From assembly GCA_030426145.1 (NCBI GenBank), contig JAUHZF010000058.1:1-32828 (forward strand): a DNA stretch of 32,828 nt. Direction: 5' to 3'. Positions 14,836 to 22,397 of this stretch are shown one piece after another. Position 1 is the stretch's first letter. Every line of letters starts with the position of its first letter. Origin of the DNA: Polyangia bacterium (GTDB lineage: Bacteria > Myxococcota_A > Polyangia > Polyangiales > Polyangiaceae). The notes beneath the pieces were generated by a model. The model saw nothing but the letters and a program-made list of their open reading frames with translations. It had not been told where the DNA came from and did not search any database. A program made the translations under genes and the position numbers.

Positions 14836-15495
14836 TCAGTAGAAAGCGGCCTCGGTGGTGGTGGCGATCGCGAAGCAGGACAGCTTGGCCCAGCGGCGGC
14901 CACGGTCGTCGCCCGAGAGCGCGTCGTAGAGGCCGACGACCGCGTCGCGCTCGTCGGCGGTTGGGATGCGAAGCAGCAGCCCCTGGTAGAGCCGGTCGAC
15001 GGCGATGGTGCGGGCCTCGACCGAGTCTTGGCCACCACCGGATGCGATGAAGACGGCGGCGGCGGCCGGGTCGTCGAAGTCGCGATCGGCGCGAAGGCTG
15101 CACGCGCTCAGCGCCACGCGATCGAGGGCGATGGGCGCGGTGATGGTGGCGCGAGGCAGAGGCTCGTACACGCCGCCCTCGTAGGGGTCGACGCCCCCGA
15201 GGGTGACGCGGTGGACCTCTCCTGTGCAGTCGTATTGACCGAGCTCGAGGCAGACCTCTTCGCGGTCGAGACGGAGCGCACGCGCCAGATCTTCTGCGAA
15301 GGCGGCGCCGCCTTTGAACTTCACCACCGGGTTGCGCGACGCGACGGTCTGCGTCGGGGGCTGGGTGACGGGCCCGGGCTGCGGGGGCAGCTCGTCGTCG
15401 CTGCCGCAGGCGAAGCTCGCCATGCACAGGCTCGCTAGGAGGAGCGCGCGAGAGGCATGCTCGACGGTCTCAGGGAACACGCTCTCAGGGAACAC
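14836..15495 (-). CDS. Small lipoprotein in the c-haem/DUF1501 cluster
   Basis: 219 residues from the GTG at 15495, preceded by GGAGG with 6-bp spacing inside the end of the upstream gene. A second GTG at 15480 lies in a near-identical 15-bp repeat and is an alternative start. The hydrophobic segment RALLLASLCMASFAC leads to a lipobox Cys, then GSDDELPPQPGP. The mature part has KFKGGAAFAEDLARALRL, several Cys (EEVCLELGQYDC, SACSLRAD) and ends DRGRRWAKLSCFAIATTTEAAFY. I recognise no named family. Its place between an exported c-haem protein and a DUF1501 protein suggests a cell-envelope partner of that pair. The start overlaps the upstream stop by 11 bp. Confidence 0.75.
   Translation of the reverse strand: MFPESVFPETVEHASRALLLASLCMASFACGSDDELPPQPGPVTQPPTQTVASRNPVVKFKGGAAFAEDLARALRLDREEVCLELGQYDCTGEVHRVTLGGVDPYEGGVYEPLPRATITAPIALDRVALSACSLRADRDFDDPAAAAVFIASGGGQDSVEARTIAVDRLYQGLLLRIPTADERDAVVGLYDALSGDDRGRRWAKLSCFAIATTTEAAFY
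15466..15495 (-). repeat. Tandem 15-bp duplication containing two GTG start candidates
   Basis: On the minus strand GTGTTCCCTGAGAGC is followed directly by GTGTTCCCTGAGACC, identical at 13 of 15 positions. The first copy carries the TGA stop of the upstream haem-protein gene (15487-15485) in one frame and a GTG start of the lipoprotein gene in another. The second copy repeats both signals. Confidence 0.85.
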
Positions 15496-16924
15496 TGTAG
15501 GCCTCCGTGAAGACGAGGTCGTGGAGCATGGCTTCGACCGAGTAGCCGTGGGTGGAGCGGAGGTCGATCCAGAGCTGCTCGTACTCGGCGTCGTCGAGAC
15601 CGGGCTCGGCCCCCACGAGGCGGACCCAGAGGTCGCGCACCACGGTGCGCGCGAAGGCATCGCTGTTGGCCGCCACCAAGGCCCATCCGACGAGGTCGTT
15701 CACCTGCTGGCCCAACACCACACCCCCTTCGGGCGTAGACGGAATGTTCGGTCCTTGGTTCGCGAAGTCGTCGAGACGGTTGGCGTCGTAGGTGGCCGAG
15801 TTGGCGACGTCGTCGATGCCGCGATAGCGGGTGAACGGGTAGGTCAGGGGATCGAGAGTGGAGTGGCAGACGGCGCAGGCCTCGGCCGCGACGTTCTTGT
15901 CGTCGTAGTCCACGGGCTCGTTGCCGACGGGCTGCAGGCCCTCGAGGCGCGCGATGTCGTAGCCGAGGAAGGCGCGGTAGGCCCGCGCGGCGGCGGTGCG
16001 GGGGAGAGCGGTGAACATGGTGAAGTTCACCAGCGCCCAACGCGTGGTGAGAAGGCCCGCGCGACGACTCGGCTCCACCAGCTCCAGCGAGAGCAACGAG
16101 CCCTGCTCGGGGGTGTTCTCGGTTTGCTCGTAGGTGGTGGGTGGCCCTTCGATGCGACGCACGAAGTACTGCGCGCGGAGCTGGTCGCGCACGTCGTGAC
16201 CATCGATCATCGTCCACACGTAGAGCTGGTAGTCGTGCACGTAGTTGGCGAGCGGGATGGGTCCCGGATCGTCGCCGGACTTGATCGCCTTGAGGGGGCG
16301 CAGCTTGTCGTTGGCCAGGTTCCAAAGGAACCCGTCGCGTCCGAGCCAGAACTCGCTGTCGAGGCAGCTGTCGAGCTTCTTCACGATGATGGCCCGGGGA
16401 TCGTCGGAGCTGCGCACCGCCTCCATGTCTTCGAAGGTCGGCGAGGTGCCGCAGAAGTCGAGGCTGACCCGTCGCAGCAGGAAAGCGAAGTCGGTGCTGC
16501 AGGTGTTGTAGCCATGGCCGGGAAGCGAGGCGGTGGCGACCTCGTCTTCGCTGCAAGTTCCTCCCACGCCGGGGAAGCTCTGGGCGTTGCCGGGGTAAGA
16601 GCCCGCTTCGATCTCTTCGAGGTTGCTCACCCCATCGCCGTCGGAGTCGAGTCCTTCGACCGCGCGGAGCGCATCGCCGAGCTCTGCCAAGAAGGTCGTC
16701 GGGGTCTTCTCGACGTCGGGGGTCAGCTCACCGTGCACCGCGTCGCCGTAGGCGTTGAGGGCCGGCGGGCTGCCGAGGTGGCACGTGTCACAAGAGGGGC
16801 TCTGCGCGCAAAGTGCCGCGTTGGGGTAGGTCTCGCAGACGCCCGCTGGCGCGGCGGGGATGGCCTCGGCCGGCACCGTGAAGGCGAGGGAGGCAAGACC
16901 GACCAACCCTGCGGTCACGCGCAT
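15485..16924 (-). CDS. Exported c-type haem protein, DUF1549/DUF1588-like
   Basis: 479 residues from the ATG at 16924. That start gives a textbook signal peptide (MRVTAGLVGLASLAFTVPAEA) with GAGG about 9 bp upstream. An ATG at 16966 or a GTG at 16999 (GGGAG upstream) would lengthen the N-terminus by 14 or 25 residues. CDTCH (about 45-49) and CAVCH (about 345) are two CxxCH haem c sites. LDSDGDGVSNLEE (about 90-105) is a thrombospondin-3/dockerin-like Ca2+ loop. FLLRRVSLDFCGTSP resembles the DUF1549 start, and CHSTLDPLTYPFTRY resembles DUF1588. These planctomycete/myxobacterial families are secreted and usually paired with DUF1501 or DUF1552 proteins. Function is unknown; electron transfer linked to polymer oxidation has been suggested only by context. 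Confidence 0.83.
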   Translation of the reverse strand: MRVTAGLVGLASLAFTVPAEAIPAAPAGVCETYPNAALCAQSPSCDTCHLGSPPALNAYGDAVHGELTPDVEKTPTTFLAELGDALRAVEGLDSDGDGVSNLEEIEAGSYPGNAQSFPGVGGTCSEDEVATASLPGHGYNTCSTDFAFLLRRVSLDFCGTSPTFEDMEAVRSSDDPRAIIVKKLDSCLDSEFWLGRDGFLWNLANDKLRPLKAIKSGDDPGPIPLANYVHDYQLYVWTMIDGHDVRDQLRAQYFVRRIEGPPTTYEQTENTPEQGSLLSLELVEPSRRAGLLTTRWALVNFTMFTALPRTAAARAYRAFLGYDIARLEGLQPVGNEPVDYDDKNVAAEACAVCHSTLDPLTYPFTRYRGIDDVANSATYDANRLDDFANQGPNIPSTPEGGVVLGQQVNDLVGWALVAANSDAFARTVVRDLWVRLVGAEPGLDDAEYEQLWIDLRSTHGYSVEAMLHDLVFTEAYSVP

Positions 16925-17138
16925 CGTCGAGCGCCTCGAACCAGGGGAGCGAAAGAGGGAAGTCATGATGGAACGGGGCCACGAAAGCCGCGCGTTCACG
17001 CCCGCGTCTCTCCCTGACCTCCACCGTCACCATAACCGATCGTGTTTGACTGCACCGTCGATTTCGGAAGGTTTCAGCCGGTGCGATCGGGGCGTCTGGA
17101 TCGAGCCTTGCACCTTACGTTGGGTGATCCTCAATCCG

Positions 17139-17146
17139 AAGGAGGT
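17139..17146 (+). promoter_or_regulatory. Strong ribosome binding site of the 65-residue gene
   Basis: AAGGAGGT lies 5 bp before the ATG at 17152 and matches the anti-Shine-Dalgarno almost completely. It is the strongest ribosome site seen in the window and the main reason to accept the short gene. Confidence 0.8.
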
Positions 17147-17151
17147 CTTAC

Positions 17152-17349
17152 ATGACCCGCAATACGTACACCCAACGCCAGTACCAGAAGCTCATGGCGG
17201 ACATGCCTCGCCACATCGCCGGCGCCTTCGTCGCGGCCGCGGTTGGAGGTGTCGTCGTCGTCGCTTCCCTCTGGGCCACGCACCCCAGCATCGATCTGAT
17301 CGAGCTCGGTGACGCGGCACCGACCCCAGCCACCGCGCGCGTGGGCTGA
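17152..17349 (+). CDS. Small single-helix membrane protein, unknown function
   Basis: 65 residues. A basic, Gln/Tyr-rich N-terminus (MTRNTYTQRQYQKLMADMP) is followed by one hydrophobic helix (about 22-42, AGAFVAAAVGGVVVVASLWA) and a short acidic, then Pro/Thr/Ala-rich tail. By the positive-inside rule the N-terminus is cytoplasmic. I recognise no family. Support for a real gene is the near-perfect ribosome site, GC-rich third positions like the neighbours, and a hairpin terminator about 48 bp downstream. That makes it a self-contained, probably well-expressed unit between two minus-strand operons. Confidence 0.72.
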   Translation: MTRNTYTQRQYQKLMADMPRHIAGAFVAAAVGGVVVVASLWATHPSIDLIELGDAAPTPATARVG

Positions 17350-17396
17350 CGGCCGACCGGGGCACGATGTCCCGCACCGTGACGTTTTGTACCGAT

Positions 17397-17422
17397 GGGC
17401 TCGCCGTGTTGGCGGGCCCTTT
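17397..17422 (+). terminator. Rho-independent terminator after the small membrane protein gene
   Basis: GGGCTCGCC-GTGTT-GGCGGGCCC forms a 9-bp stem with one T-G wobble and a 5-base loop, followed by TTT-CGGC-TTT. It lies 48 bp after the small gene's stop. The T-run is interrupted, so efficiency is uncertain. The minus-strand reading has no T-run. Confidence 0.6.
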
Positions 17423-17443
17423 CGGCTTTGTGAACGAGGGCCG

Positions 17444-18352
17444 TCAGGCCTTCTTCGCCACGTGGTCCTTGCTGCGCTTTTCGTAGACGTCGGCGAGCGC
17501 CGCACCCCCGTCGAGCAGCTTCTGGGCTTCTTCGAGCTCCTTGGCGACGACGTCGGTGAACTTGTCGATCGGCTGGGCCCCACGCACCGGAACCCCGTTG
17601 ACGAAAAAGGTGGGGGTGCCGTTCGCGCCGACCTTCTTGGCGAGGGCCTGGTCGAGGTCGACTTCCTTCTTCACGGCATCAGACGCTCGGACCTCGTTGA
17701 AGGCGGCCACGTCGAGGCCGACCTGCTTGGCGTAGCCTTCGAGGTCGCCGTCGGACAGCGCCTGGCGGTTGGCGAACATCAGGTCGTGCAGCGCCCAGGC
17801 CTTGGCCGCGTCCTGACGGAGGGCGGCCTGCATCGCGAAAGCTGCGGGCTTGGCCTGCGGGTGAAAGGGCAGCGGGTTGTGCCGCATGACGAGGCGCACC
17901 TCGGGGTGCTTCTCGAGCAGCTCGGTCACGACCTTGTTTCCGCGGCCGCAGTAGGGACACTGGAAGTCGCTGAACTCGACGACGGTGACCTTGGCCGGGG
18001 CGGGGCCCTTGCTCGGGCTGTGTTCGGCGAGGGGCACGTAGGCCGGGAGCATCGGCTTGCGCGGCGGGCGCGCTCGGTTGCGCTGCGTGAGGTAGGTGCC
18101 GAGCACGCCGAGACCTGCGCCGCCGGCGACGCCAGCGGCCGTCATGAGAATGGCCGTGCGGCGGGTGACCATACCGGGGGAATGGGGGGCGGTCTCGGTC
18201 TCGGTCTCGTCCTCGTCCTCGGTCTCGTCCTCGGTCTCGAGGTCGGTCTCGAGGTCGTTCTCGGTCTCGGTCTCGAGGTCGGCTTCGGTCTCGAGGTCGT
18301 TCTCGGTCTCGGTCTCGGTCTCGGGGGTGGGCTTCTTGGTCTTGCGGGTCAT
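17444..18352 (-). CDS. DsbA-like thioredoxin-fold protein with acidic Glu/Thr repeat N-terminus
   Basis: 302 residues. The ATG at 18352 overlaps the thrC stop as ATGA, with GGGAGG about 10 bp upstream. Residues 11-54 are a low-complexity ET/ED/DLET tract encoded by 6-bp repeats. A Tat-like or signal-anchor segment follows (TRRTAILMTAAGVAGGAG, about 63-88). The thioredoxin domain has the active site CPYC at 132-135 (VEFSDFQCPYCGRGN) and the cis-Pro loop GTPTFFVNGVPV, as in DsbA and DSBA-like thioredoxins. It would oxidise or isomerise disulfides outside the cytoplasm, with the acidic tail on the cytoplasmic side if the anchor is not cleaved. An internal ATG at 18172 would remove the tail, but it has no ribosome site. 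It is the last gene of the nadB-CPBP-thrC run. Confidence 0.88.
   Translation of the reverse strand: MTRKTKKPTPETETETENDLETEADLETETENDLETDLETEDETEDEDETETETAPHSPGMVTRRTAILMTAAGVAGGAGLGVLGTYLTQRNRARPPRKPMLPAYVPLAEHSPSKGPAPAKVTVVEFSDFQCPYCGRGNKVVTELLEKHPEVRLVMRHNPLPFHPQAKPAAFAMQAALRQDAAKAWALHDLMFANRQALSDGDLEGYAKQVGLDVAAFNEVRASDAVKKEVDLDQALAKKVGANGTPTFFVNGVPVRGAQPIDKFTDVVAKELEEAQKLLDGGAALADVYEKRSKDHVAKKA
18191..18322. repeat. In-frame hexamer repeat tract inside the DsbA-like gene
   Basis: On the plus strand this is a run of CTCGGT/CTCGTC/CTCGAG/GTCGTT-type hexamers, the same 6-bp family as the first part of the two intergenic arrays. Because the unit is a multiple of three, the minus strand stays in frame and encodes repeated Glu-Thr, Glu-Asp and Asp-Leu-Glu-Thr. 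Confidence 0.85.
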
Positions 18353-19674
18353 GCGCTGATGGCCTCCCGTACGGCGCCTAGCTCGGCGGGGAGCTCGAGG
18401 GGCGGGTTCTGGTGGGTGGCGGTGACGCCGTGATCGGCGAGCGCGGCCTCGTGGTACCGCACCTTGAACTCGGTGAACTTGAGGCCGTTGGCGGTCGAGA
18501 TCACCACCACCTCGTCGTCGGGCTTCATCGTGCCGTCGGCGGCGAGCTGCTCGGCGCAAGCGAGGGCGACGGCTGTGTGAGGGCAGACGTAGAGGCCGGT
18601 GCGGTCGGCCCGGGCCGCGATGTCGCTGAGGGCCTGCTCGCTCGCTTGGGCCACCACACCGTCGGTGGCTTCGAGGGCGCGCAGGGCGCGGGGGGCGCTG
18701 ACCGGATTGCCGATCTGAATGGCGGAGGCCAGCGTCGGCTCGGCCTTGACGGCTGCGACCTCGGTCTCCCCCGCCGCGTATGCGCGATAGAGGGGGTTCG
18801 CCCGCTCCGCTTGCGCCATGCACAGCCGCGGCATGCGATCGATGAGCCCGAGCTCACGCATCATCGCGAGGCCCCGGTACATGGCGTAGCCGTTGCCGAG
18901 GTTGCCGCTGGGCAGCACCACCCAGTCGGGGGCGCGCCAGCCCAGCTCCTGGCAGATCTCGATCATGACCGTCTTCTGGCCTTCGATGCGCAGGGCGTTC
19001 AGCGAATTGGCGAGGTAGAGCACACCCTCGTTGGCCAGCTCTTGGATGATGGCCATGCAACCGTCGAAGTCGGTGTCGAGGGCGAGCACTTTGGCCCCCG
19101 ACGCAATGGGCTGCACGAGCTGCGCGGTGGAGACTTTGCCCTTGGGCAAGAGCACGACCACGGGCACCTGTGCCGTGGCGCCATAGGCGGCGAGCGCCGC
19201 CGAGGTGTCGCCCGTCGACGCACAGCCGACGGCCTTGATGTTCGCACCCTGGGCGATGGCGTGTTTCACCATGCTCACGAGCACGGTCATGCCGAGGTCC
19301 TTGAACGACCCGGTGTGCGTATTGCCGCACATCTTGATGCGAAGGTTGGGCAGACCGATGTCGCGGCCGAGTCCCTCGGCCTTCAGCAAGGTGGTGTGTC
19401 CCTCGCCCGTGCTCACGATGTGCTCGACGGGGAGCTCGGGGGCGACCCACTCGTGTTTGCTCCACACGCCGGAGCTCAGTGGGAAATCGCCCCAACAGCG
19501 ACGGCGATCGAAGAGGTCCCGCCAACCCTTGGCGTCGTGCATGTCGCGCAGGGCCTGCACGTCGTGCCAGACGTCGAGCAGCCCGTTGCACGTCGGGCAG
19601 CGGTAGATGGTCTGGGTGAGGGGATAGCCGCCCGGGCACCCGGACAGGCAGCGGAACTCTGCTCGGAGGGTCAT
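18349..19674 (-). CDS. thrC: Threonine synthase
   Basis: 441 residues. This PLP enzyme converts O-phosphohomoserine to threonine and phosphate. An N-terminal zinc-ribbon-like segment has C9, C13, C26 and C29 (CLSGC, CPTC). GEGHTTLLKAEGLG (about 90-103) and the PLP Lys125 in GNTHTGSFKDLGMTV are the diagnostic motifs. GCASTGDTSAALAAYG and LPSGNLGNGYAMYRG are phosphate- and cofactor-contact loops. The end shows IGNPVSAPRALRAL and the cofactor-ring segment VVISTANGLKF. The ATG at 19674 overlaps the stop of the CPBP gene by 4 bp. Cysteate synthase and related fold-type II enzymes are less likely given the closeness to ThrC. Confidence 0.94.
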   Translation of the reverse strand: MTLRAEFRCLSGCPGGYPLTQTIYRCPTCNGLLDVWHDVQALRDMHDAKGWRDLFDRRRCWGDFPLSSGVWSKHEWVAPELPVEHIVSTGEGHTTLLKAEGLGRDIGLPNLRIKMCGNTHTGSFKDLGMTVLVSMVKHAIAQGANIKAVGCASTGDTSAALAAYGATAQVPVVVLLPKGKVSTAQLVQPIASGAKVLALDTDFDGCMAIIQELANEGVLYLANSLNALRIEGQKTVMIEICQELGWRAPDWVVLPSGNLGNGYAMYRGLAMMRELGLIDRMPRLCMAQAERANPLYRAYAAGETEVAAVKAEPTLASAIQIGNPVSAPRALRALEATDGVVAQASEQALSDIAARADRTGLYVCPHTAVALACAEQLAADGTMKPDDEVVVISTANGLKFTEFKVRYHEAALADHGVTATHQNPPLELPAELGAVREAISA

Positions 19675-20561
19675 TGGTCTTTCGAAGATGAAGAGGGGGG
19701 CGGCGGCGCCAACGATGCGCGCTGCACACGGCGCGTGCGGTCGGCGACGTAGATGATGAGCACGCTGAGGATCCAAACCGCGAGCCCGCCCGCGGCGAAC
19801 CGCAGGTCGACACTCTCCGTCTCGGTCGGCTTCTCGGTCAGCACCAGGAGCTGCACCAGAGGCACACCGTTGTAGAAGATGTGAAACAGCAGGGGCGGGA
19901 TCATCGACCCGCTCGACCATCGCAAGTAGCCGAGGGTCGCGCCCAGCAGGCAGTAGGGCAGGAAGCCGTGCAGGTTGACGTGCACGAGCGCGAAGATGGT
20001 GCCCGTGGCCACGATGACGGTGGTCGGGTCGTACTTCTCGAGCGTGTGGGTGATGAGCGCGCCGCGAAAGAGAAGCTCTTCGACGAGGGGCCCGATGAGG
20101 GCGAAGCAGACCACGATGGCCACCCGCTCCGGCATCGAACGCGAGAAGAAGACCTCGACCGCATCGAAGTTCGAGGCACCCACGGGTACCCACTCGAGCA
20201 GCTTCTCGTAGGCGAGGTCGACGGGGAAGATGGCCCCAACCCCCGCCACCATGGCCAGCGGATAGAACCACCACCGCCGGCTCTTCTGGAAGGCGAGCAC
20301 CCGCTTCATCGAGGCCTGGGGCGCGTAGACGCGCACGATGCCGTAGATCACGAGCAGAAAGGCTGCCGCCTGCGCCATCACGCGCAGCACCGGATCCCAC
20401 TGCTCGTCGCCGCTGCCACCGCCACCTCCGAAGAGGAGCGAGACCCACAGCGTGGCGATCTGGGCGCCAAAGGCCCAAAGCCCCGCCCCGAACAGCGACA
20501 TGGGCTTCACCTCCTCCTGGGGGGGAGGGGGCATCGACGGGAAGGCGGGGTCCTCGAACAT
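19671..20561 (-). CDS. CPBP family intramembrane metalloprotease
   Basis: 296 residues, polytopic. An N-terminal Pro-rich stretch (SMPPPPQEE) precedes about six hydrophobic helices. The Abi/CPBP (type II CAAX protease) motifs are present: EExxxR at 161-166 (VEELLFRGAL), FxxxH at about 190-194 (FALVHVNLHGF) and the third His at about 227 (LFHIFYN). These line a metalloglutamate-type active site in the membrane. The tail is Pro/Ser-rich (PPPPSSSSKDQ). The ATG at 20561 has AGAGG about 10 bp upstream. The substrate is unknown; bacterial members act in peptide or bacteriocin self-immunity or processing. It lies 42 bp after nadB and overlaps thrC by 4 bp. Confidence 0.9.
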   Translation of the reverse strand: MFEDPAFPSMPPPPQEEVKPMSLFGAGLWAFGAQIATLWVSLLFGGGGGSGDEQWDPVLRVMAQAAAFLLVIYGIVRVYAPQASMKRVLAFQKSRRWWFYPLAMVAGVGAIFPVDLAYEKLLEWVPVGASNFDAVEVFFSRSMPERVAIVVCFALIGPLVEELLFRGALITHTLEKYDPTTVIVATGTIFALVHVNLHGFLPYCLLGATLGYLRWSSGSMIPPLLFHIFYNGVPLVQLLVLTEKPTETESVDLRFAAGGLAVWILSVLIIYVADRTRRVQRASLAPPPPSSSSKDQ

Positions 20562-20603
20562 GGGCGCGGGCCTCTTCTACCCGCAAGGGGTCCGTTGCGC
20601 CAC

Positions 20604-22253
20604 TCAGGCCGCTTCTGGGGGCGGGCTCCAGCGCCGGTGGTGGGCCGGCACCCCCCGCTTGACGATGGTGTCTGCGACGAGGCTCTCGTCGGTGTCGGGG
20701 TGGTCGGTGGTGTGGTGCAACCCGCGGCTCTCCTTGCGGGCCGCGGCGCAGCCGACGATGAGCTCGGCCACGGTCGCGATGTTGCGCAGCTCGAGCAGGT
20801 CGCGGTTGACCACCGTCTCCCAGTAGTACTCTTGGATCTCGTCCTGGAGCATCGCGATGCGGCGGGCGGCGCGTCGGAGGCGACGGTCAGAGCGCACGAT
20901 GCCGACGTAGTTCCACATGGTGCGTCGCAGCTCGTCCCAGTTGTGGGTGACGACGACGCCCTCGTCGCTGCGTTGGGCATCGCCGGGTCGCCAGTCGGGC
21001 ACGGTGGGGTGCGGGCTGCCCTTCAGGGTGGAGACGTGTTCCCGCAAGTACATCGCGGTGCGGTGCCCGAAGACCATGCCCTCGAGCAGCGAGTTGGAGG
21101 CGAGGCGGTTGGCGCCGTGAAGGCCGGTGAACGAGGTCTCGCCGACGGCGCAGAGGCCGGGGATGCTCGTGCGTCCCTTGGTGTTGGTGGTGACGCCGCC
21201 GCACATGTAGTGGGCGGCGGGCACGACGGGGATGGGATCGGTCGTGATGTCGAGCCCGAGGCTCATGCACTTCTCGTAGATCGTCGGGAATCGATCGCGG
21301 GTCCAGTCGGCCGGCTTGTGCGTGATGTCGAGATGCACGAAGTCGTACCCGGAGCGCTTCATCTCGAAGTCGATGGCGCGGGCGACGATGTCACGGGGGG
21401 CGAGGTCTTTCCGTTCGTCGTGGTTGGCCATGAAGGGCGTGCCCTTCCCGTCGGGTAGCCGCAGCTTGGCGCCCTCGCCGCGCAGCGCCTCGGTGATGAG
21501 GAAGGAGCGCTCCTGGGGGTGAAAGAGGCACGTCGGATGGAACTGGTAGAACTCCATGTTCGCGATCTCGGCCCCCGCTCGGTAGGCCATCGCGACCCCG
21601 TCGCCGGTCGCGACGTCGGGGTTGGAGGTGTAGAGGTAGACCTTGCCGGCTCCGCCGGTGGCGAGGACCGTGTCGCGGGCGAGGATGGTGTGCACCACCG
21701 CCTGCTCGGAGCTCGAGGCCATCTCATCGAAGACGTAGGCGCCCACACACTGGTCGGGGCCGCCGAAGCTCGTGAGCATGATGAGGTCGATGGCCGAGTG
21801 GTGCTCGAGGATCCGGATGTTGGGATGCTCGCGCGCCTGCTCGATGAGCGCGCGTTGCACCTCGGCGCCGGTGGCGTCCTGGTGGTGCACCACACGTCTT
21901 CGACCGTGACCACCCTCTCGGGTGAGGCTCAGCTCGCCCTGCGAGTCGCGGTCGAACTCGGCCCCGCGGCCCATCAGCTCCTTCAGGCGCTCGGGGCCCT
22001 CGGTGCAGCAGAGGTCGACGACGAGCTCGTGGCAGAGGCCGGCCCCGGCCACCATGGTGTCCGCCTTGTGCTGCTCCGGGCTGTCGTCGTCGCCCATCAC
22101 GACGGCGATGCCACCCTGCGCCCAGCGGGTGTTGGTGTCGTCGAGCGCACGCTTCGACAGCACGACGACGTCCGCGTGATCGGCGACGTCGAGCGCGAGG
22201 GTGAGACCTGAGATGCCGCTGCCGATGACGAGGATGTCGGTTTCGATGGCCAC
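20604..22253 (-). CDS. nadB: L-aspartate oxidase (NAD biosynthesis)
   Basis: 549 residues. This FAD enzyme oxidises L-aspartate to iminoaspartate, the first step of de novo NAD synthesis. The N-terminus AIETDILVIGSGISGLTLAL has the dinucleotide GSGISG at 11-16, then NTRWAQGGIAVV, the HHQDATGAEV active-site region and EFYQFHPTCL. The capping-domain Arg region is DIVARAIDFEM, and HYMCGGVTTNTKGRTSIPGLCAVGE and GANRLASNSLLEG are typical. The start is GTG 22253: the upstream frame is not conserved and a -10-like TATAAC sits 6 bp before it. No nadA or nadC is in the window. Fumarate reductase/SdhA paralogues share the fold, but the WAQGG and SNSLLEG motifs favour NadB. Confidence 0.94.
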   Translation of the reverse strand: MAIETDILVIGSGISGLTLALDVADHADVVVLSKRALDDTNTRWAQGGIAVVMGDDDSPEQHKADTMVAGAGLCHELVVDLCCTEGPERLKELMGRGAEFDRDSQGELSLTREGGHGRRRVVHHQDATGAEVQRALIEQAREHPNIRILEHHSAIDLIMLTSFGGPDQCVGAYVFDEMASSSEQAVVHTILARDTVLATGGAGKVYLYTSNPDVATGDGVAMAYRAGAEIANMEFYQFHPTCLFHPQERSFLITEALRGEGAKLRLPDGKGTPFMANHDERKDLAPRDIVARAIDFEMKRSGYDFVHLDITHKPADWTRDRFPTIYEKCMSLGLDITTDPIPVVPAAHYMCGGVTTNTKGRTSIPGLCAVGETSFTGLHGANRLASNSLLEGMVFGHRTAMYLREHVSTLKGSPHPTVPDWRPGDAQRSDEGVVVTHNWDELRRTMWNYVGIVRSDRRLRRAARRIAMLQDEIQEYYWETVVNRDLLELRNIATVAELIVGCAAARKESRGLHHTTDHPDTDESLVADTIVKRGVPAHHRRWSPPPEAA

Positions 22254-22259
22254 GTGACG

Positions 22260-22288
22260 GTTATAGGGCGCCGGAAGACGGGAGCTAA
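22260..22288 (-). promoter_or_regulatory. Putative leaderless promoter of nadB
   Basis: On the minus strand TTAGCT (weak -35) is followed after 17 bp by TATAAC (5 of 6 to the -10 consensus), whose last base is 6 bp from the GTG start. Transcription would then begin at or within a base or two of the start codon, and no Shine-Dalgarno is visible. Confidence 0.4.
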
Positions 22289-22292
22289 GCCA

Positions 22293-22331
22293 CAAATGGG
22301 CCAATCGCCCGAGGGCCGTGGGGGCCATTTG
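22293..22331. promoter_or_regulatory. Inverted repeat in the nadB-etfB divergent region
   Basis: CAAATGGGCC (22293-22302) and GGCCATTTG (22323-22331) form a 9-bp inverted repeat with one bulged G and a 20-base spacer. It lies between the two divergent starts and could be an operator pair or a hairpin. I cannot name a regulator. Confidence 0.35.
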
Positions 22332-22348
22332 CTCTTCGGGTGGCGCAG

Positions 22349-22377
22349 TTGACGCGCCGCGCTACCCCTTCTACTCC
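22349..22377 (+). promoter_or_regulatory. Possible etfB promoter
   Basis: TTGACG (5 of 6 to the -35 consensus) is followed after 17 bp by TACTCC, a poor -10. Initiation near 22384 would leave a leader of about 14 bases with GAGG ahead of the GTG start at 22398. Confidence 0.3.
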
Positions 22378-22397
22378 CCCGACCCGAGGTTCTATTC

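Noticed and set aside
13339..15438. 699-codon plus-strand open frame across the DUF1501 and lipoprotein genes
   Set aside because: It mirrors third-position GC bias of the real minus-strand genes and has no recognisable domain.
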